Source: JADGNF01 sp964582085 | GTDB lineage: Archaea; Thermoproteota; Bathyarchaeia; Bathyarchaeales; Bathycorpusculaceae | Direction: 5' to 3' | NCBI GenBank assembly: GCA_964582085.1 | Contig: CAZOPV010000009.1 | Coordinates: 94,270-158,269 of the forward strand | Length of the DNA: 64,000 bases | In this document: piece after piece, positions 44,743 to 54,409 of the stretch | How positions within the stretch are numbered: the stretch's first letter is position 1 | Layout: each line of letters starts with the position of its first letter | Made by a program: the position numbers and the translations under genes | The notes under the pieces: generated by a model | Databases searched by the model: none | The model's input: the letters and a program-made list of their open reading frames with translations, nothing else | Told to the model about the DNA's origin: nothing

Positions 44743-45235
44743 TTTTTGCATCCTTCAGGTTTCTTGTAATAAGAGTTACAACTTGGGATTTTTCTTAAAA
44801 GGCTTTCTACAAAACCAACACAGACCGCTAAAACACAAAGTGCAGTAGAGTAAAAAACTTTTTTACTAAGGCATTTAATTTATGTCTTCACAATAAATGG
44901 TTAGGAATCAGCAAAGAACGCTTGTCTACAGGTTTGTTCTACAGTATCACTGACCACAAGGCTATTTTGAAAGGAAGAGTTGTGGAGAAGTGGATAAAGT
45001 TTTTGAGGCTTGATTAAAAACAATGAGTAGGGGGAGTTTTTGTCGTGACAAACTGAGCGGCAGTTGAAAATGGCAAAAATCTCGGGATAAAAAGTTGTTG
45101 GATAGTATAAAGTCCGTGGGCAGGGTAAAGTACTTGAGAATTGAATTTTGAGTGAACAGTTTATTGGATTTAAAAGAGATATTAATTAATTATAATAGGA
45201 TAGTCGTTTAATATTTAAATGAGGAGAGTGTAACT
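44743..45235. other. Intergenic region with divergent promoters
   Basis: A nearly 500-bp gap between metK and the DUF4443 regulator. Likely TATA boxes are CTTTTAAG (minus strand, near 44796-44803) for metK and TTTAATATTTAAATG (near 45207-45221) for the regulator. GAGGAG at 45221-45226 is the regulator's ribosome site. No tRNA, riboswitch or small frame is evident. Confidence 0.4.
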
Positions 45236-45913
45236 TTGACGCTAAAAATGTTCATTTCAGGTTTGGCTGGTACAAAGGCACCTGGACCTAACACCACTTT
45301 TACAGTGTTTCATATTTATTATGCATTAGAGTTAATGTCTGAAAGATCGATTGGGCGGAACAAGTTAGCTGAGAAGTTAAATGTGGGTGAGGGAGCGGTA
45401 CGAACAATAATTAGACGACTTGTGGAGGCGGACTTAATTACAACTTCGAAGTCGGGTTGCATTTTAACTGGAAAGGGCATGCACATATGGCGGCAGCTTG
45501 AAGAGGCCTTCCCGCAGCGGATGGAGGTTCCACAAACTATTTTGACGAGTTCAAATTTTAATTTTGGGTTTTTAGTGAAAAATTGTGGACACAAAGTGAA
45601 ATCCGGTATTGATCAGCGAGATGCGGCAATAATTGCGGGTGCACGACGTTGCTTGGTTATTGTCCGTCAAGGTGGACACCTACGGATTGACGGCGTAAGT
45701 GAGAATGTCGAAACCCAGTTCCCTGAGGCGACTAAAGCTATTTTGGGTGTACTAAAGCCTGAAGAAAACGATGTTATAGTAGTGGCTGGTGGTGATTCAT
45801 TGTTGAAAGCTAAACGAGGGGCATTCGCTGCGGCTTGGACATTGTTGGAGGGGGGAAACGAAGCCGCCGCATTAGGTGGTATATTTTTCTCCATGCATGA
45901 GAAGACGTTCTAG
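45236..45913 (+). CDS. Winged-helix protein with DUF4443 domain
   Basis: 225 residues, TTG start supported by GAGGAG nine bases upstream. N-terminal winged helix (MSERSIGRNKLAEKLNVGEGAVRTIIRRLVEADLI), then a DUF4443-like sensor domain (FGFLVKNCGHKVKSGIDQRDAAIIAGARRCLVIVRQGG ... NDVIVVAGGDSLLKAKRGAFAAAWTLLEGG). Probably a ligand-responsive regulator. The last 42 bp overlap the convergent GPN-GTPase gene. Confidence 0.75.
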   Translation: MTLKMFISGLAGTKAPGPNTTFTVFHIYYALELMSERSIGRNKLAEKLNVGEGAVRTIIRRLVEADLITTSKSGCILTGKGMHIWRQLEEAFPQRMEVPQTILTSSNFNFGFLVKNCGHKVKSGIDQRDAAIIAGARRCLVIVRQGGHLRIDGVSENVETQFPEATKAILGVLKPEENDVIVVAGGDSLLKAKRGAFAAAWTLLEGGNEAAALGGIFFSMHEKTF

Positions 45914-46633
45914 GATCGTGTTTGTAGCTATAAGGCCTTCGTTGGTTTTCGATGAAACTGGAGTCAATGGAAATTGTATCCCGAGTTTAGCGATAGCTGT
46001 CAACATATTGCGACTGAACAGACGTTTGGTGTCTTCGAGTTTTTCTTCGATCGCAGTTTCTAGGGCAATTGGGCTTTTGGACCACTTAATAATTTGGTTA
46101 ACGGTTTTTTTTGGGAGAAGATCTATTTTGCTGAGAAGATGAAATTGAGGGTGGAAGAAGCGATTGTAGACTGCGGCTGCAAGGAACATGTTACTAACGT
46201 AGTTAAGAGGATTGGCGCTAAAAACAGCATCGAAAAGGTAGATAAGGGCTTTTTGCTCTTTAGTAAGTTCGTTAACGATGTAGGGACCTGCTGCACGGAA
46301 GGCAAAAAGTTCCATTTGTCCCGGGGTATCGATGAGTGCGAGGTCGGCGTGGGTCTCCTCGATATCGCGTGCAAGGTTGTTGCACTCATCGGCAATTAGG
46401 TCTGCAGCCATAACAGCTGCACCGTTGGGACCTAAACCATATTTTTCCATTATGTCAGTTGAATCAACATAGTTGCGTACGTCTATGTCAGGTTGATATG
46501 GAAGTTTTAGTGCACCAGGGTCTAGGTTGACAGTAACTACATCTTGTTTGTTCATTTTGAGCCAGTCACTTAAGGCGGCGGTAAAACTAGATTTACCTGA
46601 ACCTGCGGTTCCAATGATAAATACAAGTGGTAT
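45872..46633 (-). CDS. GPN-loop GTPase with no standard start codon
   Basis: GPN-loop GTPases (XAB1/Gpn1 family) act in assembly or nuclear import of RNA polymerase in eukaryotes. The Walker A GTAGSGKSSFTAAL and the GPN loop YGLGPNGAAVM are present, with DTPGQMELFA. The first internal ATG (46555) lies downstream of the P-loop, which cannot be the true start. The frame is open upstream to a TAA at about 46730 with no ATG, GTG or TTG. A strong AAAAGGAGG lies nine bases before an in-frame ATA (46633), which I take as the likely start. Convergent 42-bp overlap with DUF4443. Confidence 0.85.
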   Translation of the reverse strand: MPLVFIIGTAGSGKSSFTAALSDWLKMNKQDVVTVNLDPGALKLPYQPDIDVRNYVDSTDIMEKYGLGPNGAAVMAADLIADECNNLARDIEETHADLALIDTPGQMELFAFRAAGPYIVNELTKEQKALIYLFDAVFSANPLNYVSNMFLAAAVYNRFFHPQFHLLSKIDLLPKKTVNQIIKWSKSPIALETAIEEKLEDTKRLFSRNMLTAIAKLGIQFPLTPVSSKTNEGLIATNTILERLLMHGEKYTT

Positions 46634-46861
46634 TGTAAAGTTCCTCCTTTTGTGTTGGTTGTATGGTTTGAGCGTATTAACTGTTTTTGTTGGCGCGTTA
46701 AAGTCTATTGATGTTTCATTTTTTTAGAAGCATAACGCCCCATCTTGTGGACAGCATCCTCTTTTTCGTAAGTAAAGCCAGAGGGATTTCTTCTATTTAC
46801 TAGAAATGAAAAGTAGTGCTTAAAGCAATAAATCGCATCCGACTTGGATAATTAGATTTGC

Positions 46862-48415
46862 TTATAGTATAGCATTGTTGAACAGTTTTCCTCTTATTAT
46901 TGTTCGTTCTACTAAAATATGGCTGATTTTGTTTGGGGCTGTGTTGAGTAATGGCTCTGAGAGTATAATTAAGTCGGCCTGTTTGTGCTCTTCTATTGAG
47001 CCTTTCTCGTTTTCTTCATTGGAAGCGTATGCCGCGTTTGTTGTGTACATGCGTAGTGCTTCATCAACAGTCAGTGTTTCTTCTGGAAAGAAGTTTCTTG
47101 CAACTGCTGACTGAATCGCCAGCAGGGGATTTAGCGGCTCCATGGGGCAGTCACTTCCACCGCAAACGTTGATACCCTTCTCAAAGAGTGTTCTGAGGGG
47201 GTAGAGCCACCTTGCGCGTTCCTGCCCCAACTGTTTTATAGCTGAGTATACCGTGAATTCGGATTCTCCAACTAGAGGCTGCATTGAGAGAACAACATTT
47301 TGATTTTTGGCACGTTCTACAAGATTTGGGTTGAAAAGAGCAGGTTGATCTATTCGATGTCGAATCTTCCCATCAACAGCTTCAAGAGCACTGAGGGCTG
47401 TGTCTATTGCTTTGTCGCCCATAGCATGAATGACCACTTGGAGACCTGCGTTAACTATTTTTTGAGCAGTTTTTTTTAGCTCTATGGGTTCGTAGAGTAA
47501 TTTACCGTTCACAGAAGGACTATTCGCGCATGGTTCAAAAAGTGCTGCAGTTCCAGAAGATAAGTAACCATCTACCAAAACCTCCACGCCGCCAACCTTT
47601 ACAAATTCGCTTTTTGGTAATTCAGTAATCTTATTGCTCAGCAAACTCTCCGGCACTATAAGGTAGACCCGTAGGGGCACCTGTTTGTTTTCCAGTAAAG
47701 TTTGCAAAACGTCGAGGTCAAGATCTGAAGTTGCTAACCAGTGGATGCTGGTTATGCCTGTCTTCACCATTTTTTGGAGGGCCAAAGCTGACGCCTCTAC
47801 GAGCTCGTCAAATTCAGGTTCAGGCACCTTTTGGAAAACTAAATCTGTGGCAGTACCTCGCAAAATACCTGTGGGCTCAAGGCTTTTTGCATCCTTGTCA
47901 ATTACGCCATCAATGGGGTTGGGAGTAGATTTGGTTATGCCCGCCAACTCCAGTGCCTTGCTGTTTACAACACAGACGGGTCCACATTTATAGTAGAGAA
48001 TCACAGGGTTGTCAGGGGCAACCTCGTCTAAATCAAAACGATTCGGCAGACGACTCTCAGAAAAGCTAGAGTCATCCCAACCTCTACCTACAACCCATTT
48101 GTGTAGAGCAGTTTTGGAAAGGCGCTCTTTGAGGCGCCGTTGCAACTCTACAATGGAGTCCACACCATTAACGTCCAACCACATAAGCAAACGACCGAAA
48201 TCCACCACGTGTACATGGGTATCAATGAATCCAGGCAACACGGTTTTACCGTTCAACTCGATAACCCTAGTGGCTTTGCCAATTAACGATTTGACTTCAA
48301 AGTTACTACCAACTTTGATGATGTGGTCACCTTTAATCGCCACTGCTTCCGCTTTAGGCTGGTGCTGATTCATAGTTAAAACTTGACCGCCCAAAAGAAC
48401 TAAATCAGCCGCCAT
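46862..48415 (-). CDS. YtcJ-type metal-dependent amidohydrolase
   Basis: 517 residues. Amidohydrolase_3/YtcJ family: N-terminal strand ADLVLLGGQVLTMNQHQPKAEAVAI, the metal motif PGFIDTHVHV, HAMGDKAIDTAL, and a C-terminal GGSDCPMEPLNPLLAIQSAV. No signal peptide. The family hydrolyses amides, often in nucleobase or N-acyl turnover; the substrate is not predictable. Confidence 0.9.
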   Translation of the reverse strand: MAADLVLLGGQVLTMNQHQPKAEAVAIKGDHIIKVGSNFEVKSLIGKATRVIELNGKTVLPGFIDTHVHVVDFGRLLMWLDVNGVDSIVELQRRLKERLSKTALHKWVVGRGWDDSSFSESRLPNRFDLDEVAPDNPVILYYKCGPVCVVNSKALELAGITKSTPNPIDGVIDKDAKSLEPTGILRGTATDLVFQKVPEPEFDELVEASALALQKMVKTGITSIHWLATSDLDLDVLQTLLENKQVPLRVYLIVPESLLSNKITELPKSEFVKVGGVEVLVDGYLSSGTAALFEPCANSPSVNGKLLYEPIELKKTAQKIVNAGLQVVIHAMGDKAIDTALSALEAVDGKIRHRIDQPALFNPNLVERAKNQNVVLSMQPLVGESEFTVYSAIKQLGQERARWLYPLRTLFEKGINVCGGSDCPMEPLNPLLAIQSAVARNFFPEETLTVDEALRMYTTNAAYASNEENEKGSIEEHKQADLIILSEPLLNTAPNKISHILVERTIIRGKLFNNAIL

Positions 48416-48561
48416 TCACGACACCTTAATACAAATCATTGTAAATTTTGGAGCATGTTACTTTAAAAAACATTTGCTAACAAAGTGTTGCTCTTGCAAA
48501 ACACATAATAGCCCGCGCCACATCAAAACTCAGGCAAATATAACCTTTATGAGGAAAAAGC

Positions 48562-49971
48562 GTGAAGGCAAAAGTAACCTTGGTGAACCCGCCTTACCCG
48601 CCAGGAGCACCTCAGTCACTTTTCATCCCTTTGGGACTTGGCTATTTAGCAGCGGTTTTGGAGGAGAACCAATATGAAGTCAACGTAATTGATTGCCAAA
48701 TTTTTAAGCCTTCACCGAAACAACTCGAGGCCCAACTGTCCAAAACCAACGCTGACATCATTGGTATTACAACCTCTACGCTTACCTACTGGCCTGCTGT
48801 AGAAATTGTCAAAACCGCCAAAAAAGTTCTCCCTAGAACACTTACTGTTCTAGGTGGACCCCATGTCACAGTTTTACCTGAGCAAACACTAAATGAAGCA
48901 CCTGAAGTCGACGTTGTAGTCCGAGGCGAAGGCGAAAGAACTCTTCTTGAACTTGCAGGTTTACTCTCAGAGGGGAAGCGTGAAAGTTTCAGTAAAGTCG
49001 CCGGTATTACTTTCCGCAAAAATGGCAAAATTTTCAATACACAAGATCGCGCCTTCATAGAAAACCTCGATGAGCTTCCTCATCCCGCGTATAAACATTT
49101 TCCTCTGGAAAAATATCGTATTGCAGGGAAAAACTATTTACCTATAATCACGAGTCGTGGCTGTCCCTTCCAATGCACTTTTTGCCTCGCGTCAAAAATG
49201 TGCGGCACTCACTTTCGCACGCGCAGTCCCACCAAAGTTCTCGACGAACTTGAATGGTTACGTGACGAACACAATGCGGATGTCTTTGCCTTTTACGATG
49301 ATACCTTCACTATAGATAAAAAACGTGTCAACGCCATCTGTGACGAAATGAAAGCCCGCAAATTTGACTTGCCGTGGGATTGCCGAACCCGTGTTGACCA
49401 AGTCAACAAAGAGATTCTTACTAAACTGAAAAATGCCAACTGCAAACTTATTCACTTCGGCGTAGAATCAGGGAGTCAAAAAATGCTTGATGCCGTCAAA
49501 AAACGAACCACCGTCGAACAAAACGCGCGGGCAATACAACTTGCCAAACAAGTCGGCATAAGCGTCGCGATAAGCGTGGTTGTAGGCTACCCAGGCGAAA
49601 CGCCACAGATGCTCCAGGAAACTTTTCAGTTCATTCGCCGCACAAAACCCGACTTTGTATACGTCTGCCAGGCTATACCCTACCCAGGAACAGAAATGTT
49701 GGAGTTGTTGTACCAGTTAGGCTGGGAAGTTTCCACTGAGTGGAACAAATTTGATGAACAGTCACCTGTATTCAAGAGTCCCTTGTTATCGCCCCAGCAA
49801 ATTGACGAAGAACGAGGCAGATTCTATGACGAATTTCTCTCACCCACTTATTTTATCCGTAAAGCACTCAAGCGGGACTTCTATAGCCAAATCATGGCAA
49901 AAACAGCGCTGAATCACTTGTTGTGGCGTATGAAAGTACCTAAACTCATTAGCGCTGCCAGAAGACTATAA
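48562..49971 (+). CDS. Radical-SAM protein with B12-binding-type N-terminal domain (third copy)
   Basis: 469 residues, same architecture as 18143-19528 and 19669-21054 but more diverged. It has the B12-binding-type N-terminus (VTLVNPPYPPGAPQSLFIPLGLGYLAA ... YEVNVIDCQIF), the cluster motif TSRGCPFQCTFC (C-x3-C-x2-C), FYDDTFTIDKKRV and TKPDFVYVCQAIPYPGTEM. It lacks the DxHxxG motif. GTG start. Divergent from the amidohydrolase and convergent with the glycosyltransferase (4-bp gap). Confidence 0.88.
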   Translation: MKAKVTLVNPPYPPGAPQSLFIPLGLGYLAAVLEENQYEVNVIDCQIFKPSPKQLEAQLSKTNADIIGITTSTLTYWPAVEIVKTAKKVLPRTLTVLGGPHVTVLPEQTLNEAPEVDVVVRGEGERTLLELAGLLSEGKRESFSKVAGITFRKNGKIFNTQDRAFIENLDELPHPAYKHFPLEKYRIAGKNYLPIITSRGCPFQCTFCLASKMCGTHFRTRSPTKVLDELEWLRDEHNADVFAFYDDTFTIDKKRVNAICDEMKARKFDLPWDCRTRVDQVNKEILTKLKNANCKLIHFGVESGSQKMLDAVKKRTTVEQNARAIQLAKQVGISVAISVVVGYPGETPQMLQETFQFIRRTKPDFVYVCQAIPYPGTEMLELLYQLGWEVSTEWNKFDEQSPVFKSPLLSPQQIDEERGRFYDEFLSPTYFIRKALKRDFYSQIMAKTALNHLLWRMKVPKLISAARRL

Positions 49972-49975
49972 ATGG

Positions 49976-51166
49976 CTATATGTTTTCTATGGCTTCGTGA
50001 TAAACTGCAAGCATTTTTTTTGCGCACATATCCCATGAGAGTTCTCTGCAGACAAATTCGCGTCCTGCTGTCCCCATCTTCAAATTCAAGTTTTCATCAA
50101 ACAAAAGCTTCAAAAGCGCCTCAGCTAACTCGTCGCTATTGCCTGACTTGGCTAGCAATGCTGTTTTTCCAGGTTGTATGGCCTCTACGACACCGCTCAC
50201 GTTGAACGCCACCACGGGTTTGGCTGTAGCTTGTGCTTCCAATAAAGCAATTCCTTGCCCTTCTTGAATAGATGGAAAGGCAAATACATCAGCGCAGCGG
50301 TAAAGTTCGGTTAGGTCATTTTCGCTGACGTCACCTAGGAAAGCGAAGTTAGCGGTCAAGCGCTCGGTTTTTACTTGCTTAATCAAACTGTTTTTGAGGG
50401 GACCGTTACCGACAATAAGGAATAGAGCGTTTTTGTTATGTTGTACAACAGTTTTTGCAGCTTGAATGAGGTAGGTTAAGCCTTTTCTTGGTATAAGTCT
50501 ACCCACGAAGAGCACAACTTGTCTATTGCCAATGTTGAGACGACTGCGGATTTGGCTACAATTGCCGCCGGGTTTGAACCTGTCCGTGTCTACGCCGTTG
50601 GGCACCAGTCTTATCTTACTTGGATCCACGTGGTAGTGTTCAAGAATTTTTTTCTTTGAGTACTCGCTTATGGTTACAATTAAGGTAGCGTTTTTTGCGG
50701 ATTCTTCCTCTTTCTTTGCAAGTTGCCCCATGAAAAGGTTAGCCAATTTGAATCGTAAAGGCAGACATCCTTGTATTTTGGCTTGTGCGTATTCATCTGC
50801 TAACACTCCATGGATTGTCTGCACTGTTGCAGCTTTGATGTTGTTTTCCTTGAAGGCACTGAGGAGACCGTAGCCGCTGGCGGTGTGGACTTCGTAGACG
50901 TCGGCTTTTATGGTGTTAATTTTCCGTTTTAGCGTCTGGTTGAAGATCCAGTTATCTAAAGGGAAAAGTTTGTCGGTGCTAAAAAGCGGAACTATTGTTA
51001 CGCCGTTGATTTTGGTGGTTTTTTGTAGCCCAGCTTTGGTTCCGCTGTAAACGGTTGTTGTCACCGCGTTTTGTAGACGTTTGGATGTTTCTAGAATGCG
51101 ACGTTCGACGCCTCCAAGAAATAGTGGTGGTTGGGTGTTAAAAACTGCTAAGCGAAGTTTTTTCAT
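49976..51166 (-). CDS. Glycosyltransferase family 4
   Basis: About 396 residues, GT-B fold. N-terminal acceptor half (MKKLRLAVFNTQPPLFLGGVERRI), then the donor half VVLFVGRLIPRKGLTYLIQAA, ADVFAFPSIQEGQGIALLEAQATAKPVVAF with the EX7E-type glutamates. It transfers a sugar nucleotide residue onto a lipid-linked or other glycan. ATG 51166 is preferred over the longer frame that starts at 51208. It belongs with the flippase and GT2 genes further right. Confidence 0.9.
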   Translation of the reverse strand: MKKLRLAVFNTQPPLFLGGVERRILETSKRLQNAVTTTVYSGTKAGLQKTTKINGVTIVPLFSTDKLFPLDNWIFNQTLKRKINTIKADVYEVHTASGYGLLSAFKENNIKAATVQTIHGVLADEYAQAKIQGCLPLRFKLANLFMGQLAKKEEESAKNATLIVTISEYSKKKILEHYHVDPSKIRLVPNGVDTDRFKPGGNCSQIRSRLNIGNRQVVLFVGRLIPRKGLTYLIQAAKTVVQHNKNALFLIVGNGPLKNSLIKQVKTERLTANFAFLGDVSENDLTELYRCADVFAFPSIQEGQGIALLEAQATAKPVVAFNVSGVVEAIQPGKTALLAKSGNSDELAEALLKLLFDENLNLKMGTAGREFVCRELSWDMCAKKMLAVYHEAIENI

Positions 51167-51343
51167 CGGAGGCGCCTTGTATGAGTTTTTGAATGTGATA
51201 TAAAACATTTGCTTCTAGGTTCTTTTGGTGTAGCTACCGTTTTTCTACATTTATAGGGGTTTTTCTTGAATAATAAGAAAATGGCAGGTTTTTTAGTTGT
51301 TTGTTGTAGTTTGCACACCAAAGAAATATGTTGAGAGCAGATT

Positions 51344-54178
51344 TCAGTGGTGAGTTTTTCTGTAGATATATGCTGCCATGATAATCACTACAATCAAAAA
51401 TGCGATGAATGTTGCGTAAAGGTATATTATTGGTATCCCGCCTACTTGTTGCTCCTCAAACGGTGTTGGGGTAGTGGACGGTGCTGTAGGGGAAGGAGTT
51501 GTTGTGGGCGTTGGAGTTGCAGCAGGGTTTACTATCAGCATCAACGCTGGACTGGTTGCAGAAGTGTAGAAGCTCCTGTTGGATCGCCATTGTGCAATAA
51601 TTGCCCAGTTGCCTACCTCGTTGGGTGTCAACGTGAAAGTGAATTCTCCTTTTTGGGCAGTAATTACTTGCGTGCTACTTGCACTGCCGTCCGGTTTGAT
51701 AAACGTCAAGGTTATAGTGGCATTTGCTATGCTAGGGATTAGTTTACCAAAGCCCGTTGCTACGCTACCTGAAACTACTGTAGAGTTGGTTAGTTTCAGT
51801 ACTATGTTGCTCGTTAATGCGGCGTAGTCTGCTAGGCAGTAGACGTTCCAGTCATTGTTGCCGGCGTACACGCGTCCCTGGTAGATGGTTGGGGCGGACC
51901 AGCTGTTAGATCCTGTGGTGAAAGCGCTGAGTTTTTCGCCGTTGGTGGCGTTGATGACGAATATGTGTCGTTGATCAGTTACGACGTATAGTTTGTCTTC
52001 GGCAAGTGATGGTGAAACATATAATTCGTCGCCCAAGAAGGTTTTCCAGATGCGGTTGCCATTTGTGGCATTGACACAGACCATTGAGAATTTGTCTACT
52101 AAAAAGACTTTGCCGTTGTTGTAGATGGGGGAGCACAGGATGAACTCTTCTGATTCGGTGTTGTTGTAGGTCCAAAATGTGTTGCCTGTTGCGGTGTCTA
52201 TTGAATAATATGTTCCTGCGTTAGTTCCTACAAAAACTTTGCCTTCCGCAACTGTTGGTGAAGAGTGTAAATCAGTTCCGCCCATAAAGCCAATGTTGTA
52301 GGGTATGTTTTTTTTCCAGATTAAATTGCCGTTTTGTGCGTTTAATTTGTAGAGGGTGCCTGCGATTGGTTCTTGTGAGGTTATGTAGACTGCGTCATCC
52401 ACCACGGCTGGCGAAGATGTGATGTAGCCCTTTGTCTGGTACTTCCAAACGGTGTCTCCGTTGTCGGCGTTAAAGCAGTATATATTGGAATCTAGGGCAC
52501 CTACGTAAACTTTGTTGTTAACGACTGTTGGGGATGACCTGAGGATGACGGCGGCTGCGAAGTTGGCAGGAACGATTCCGCCTGCATAAGTTTTCCAGAT
52601 TAGGCTTCCGTTGTAGGCGTTTATGCAGTATATGTTGCCGTCGTCGGTTCCTGTGTAAACTTTTCCGTTAACCACTGCTGGTGAGGAGAGGATGGGTGCT
52701 TGAGTTTGGAACTTCCAGATTAAATTGCCGTGTTGGGCGTTGACGGCGTAGATGTTTTTGTCCATTGAGCCGAAATAGGCGATGCCGTTGGCTATGCTGG
52801 GTGAAGAAACTACGGAGCCGCTTGTGGTGAATTTCCATCGCAACACTAGGTTTGTGGGACCTGATTGACCTGTGGCTGAGTGGGCTGCGTCGTGGCGCCA
52901 CATTGGCCATGCAGTTGTGCCTATGGCCCACACTTGATTGACTGTGGAGTACTCGGCTCCTGAGATTGTGTCAACTGCTTCTGTTACGTTTGCGGGTATG
53001 AGGTACAGGTTGCCGTATGCTATGGCTACGGATTCTCTTGGTGCGAATGCTTCTATGGGTAACTTCCAGAGAATTTGGCCTGAGTATGCGTCGAGGCAAG
53101 CGAATTCGGATGCGCCGTATTCTTCGCCGTAGGAGGCAGATTGTCCTGTAGTGGCGTAAACTTTGCCGTCTGCAACTGTGGGGCAGCCTGGAAACATTAG
53201 CGTGCCTGGGCCTTTGTATTTCCAGACTAGTTCGCCTGTTTGGGCGTCTACGGCGTAGAGGTGGCCGTCTTTGTTTAGGGCGTAAACCATGTCGTATGCA
53301 ACTGCTGTTCCGCTGCAGAAGTAACCGTTGTCGCTGTCTGGGTTGAAGGCCCACAAGATTTCGCCGGTGTTTGCATCGAAGGCGTAGAGGGTGTTGTCGT
53401 GGGTGCCGCCGCGGAAGAATTTGCCGTCGTAGTAGCTTCCTGAGAAAAGCATTGGGCCTTTGGTGTTTGTGTCCCATAGTATTGCGCCTGTTTTGGCGTC
53501 TAGAGCTACTTGGTGGGATTCAAATGAGCCGGGAAAAACTTTGCCGTCGCCGTATTGTATGCCTGAGCCGACTAGTCCGCTTCCTGAGACATATGTTTCC
53601 CAGACTAAGGTTGGGGGTTGTTCTGGATTGGAGAAGTTCCATGCTTGGATGTATGACGCGGCTTTGATGTAGAACATTTTCTCTTCTGGGCTGTAAACGT
53701 TGTTGGTGAATAGTGGGGAGGCGGTTGCTGAGAAGTTTTCGCTGCGCCATATGTGTCTGCCGTTTTCTGGGTCGATGCAGTTGTTGCCTATTACCATGTG
53801 TGTGTTGTCGATTTTGTATACTGCTGGCCAAGGGCCGGGGTTGTGTATGTGTGATTCCCATAAGATGTCGCCTGTTTTTCCGTCGATTGCGAAGACGCCA
53901 GTTTGGGTGGTGGCGTAGATTTTGCCGTTGAAAGCTGAGAGGTAGCTTTGTATGCCTGTGATGTTGGTTTTCCACATTATGTCGGGTGCGTCGGGTGCTG
54001 GTCCAGGTGAGAATCTGGCAAATGATGAGTCGCCTTGTAGTTGGGGCCATTCGTACTGTAGTAAACAGTTGCTGTTTTGGGAGGTGGCAGTTTGTCCAAG
54101 GCTTGAAAGCAAGGCTGCGCTTGAACCTGTTACCAACAGAATAATGGCAACTACTGTGAATTGAAGGTTAGTTTTCAT
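51344..54178 (-). CDS. Secreted PQQ-type beta-propeller surface protein with membrane anchor
   Basis: 944 residues: signal peptide (MKTNLQFTVVAIILLVTGSSAALL), then many propeller blades of the PQQ/WD-like type repeating the pattern KVYVGTxDxxIYCxNAxNGxxxWK (for example GKVYTGTDDGNIYCINAYNG), then an Ig-like domain (VVSGSVATGFGKLIPSIANA ... GNWAIIAQW), a Thr/Pro linker, a transmembrane helix (IPIIYLYATFIAFLIVVIIM) and a short tail. No PQQ or heme ligands are identifiable, so it is more likely a structural or binding surface protein than a dehydrogenase. Some blades are near repeats. Confidence 0.85.
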   Translation of the reverse strand: MKTNLQFTVVAIILLVTGSSAALLSSLGQTATSQNSNCLLQYEWPQLQGDSSFARFSPGPAPDAPDIMWKTNITGIQSYLSAFNGKIYATTQTGVFAIDGKTGDILWESHIHNPGPWPAVYKIDNTHMVIGNNCIDPENGRHIWRSENFSATASPLFTNNVYSPEEKMFYIKAASYIQAWNFSNPEQPPTLVWETYVSGSGLVGSGIQYGDGKVFPGSFESHQVALDAKTGAILWDTNTKGPMLFSGSYYDGKFFRGGTHDNTLYAFDANTGEILWAFNPDSDNGYFCSGTAVAYDMVYALNKDGHLYAVDAQTGELVWKYKGPGTLMFPGCPTVADGKVYATTGQSASYGEEYGASEFACLDAYSGQILWKLPIEAFAPRESVAIAYGNLYLIPANVTEAVDTISGAEYSTVNQVWAIGTTAWPMWRHDAAHSATGQSGPTNLVLRWKFTTSGSVVSSPSIANGIAYFGSMDKNIYAVNAQHGNLIWKFQTQAPILSSPAVVNGKVYTGTDDGNIYCINAYNGSLIWKTYAGGIVPANFAAAVILRSSPTVVNNKVYVGALDSNIYCFNADNGDTVWKYQTKGYITSSPAVVDDAVYITSQEPIAGTLYKLNAQNGNLIWKKNIPYNIGFMGGTDLHSSPTVAEGKVFVGTNAGTYYSIDTATGNTFWTYNNTESEEFILCSPIYNNGKVFLVDKFSMVCVNATNGNRIWKTFLGDELYVSPSLAEDKLYVVTDQRHIFVINATNGEKLSAFTTGSNSWSAPTIYQGRVYAGNNDWNVYCLADYAALTSNIVLKLTNSTVVSGSVATGFGKLIPSIANATITLTFIKPDGSASSTQVITAQKGEFTFTLTPNEVGNWAIIAQWRSNRSFYTSATSPALMLIVNPAATPTPTTTPSPTAPSTTPTPFEEQQVGGIPIIYLYATFIAFLIVVIIMAAYIYRKTHH

Positions 54179-54409
54179 TTTTTATCCTCAAGTTTTTTGT
54201 AGCAGGAAGGTGGGTGTTTCTTTTTTCTCTCATATGTTGATAACTTGTTTTCACTATAAAGCTTTCCTAAAATATGTTTTACGTTTGTGAGAGAAGGACA
54301 GCTTAAGTTGTATGGATTCTTGAAATGTTGGTGGTGCCGCAAAATGTTTTTTAGTCTGACGTTCAATTGGTAGTCGGTGTGAATTCAGGACACGAAGGAG
54401 AATTTTACT

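Noticed and set aside
52668..54050. Minus-strand frames of 60-180 codons rich in Arg and His
   Set aside because: They are shadows of the PQQ-propeller gene in another frame; composition is that of an off-frame read.
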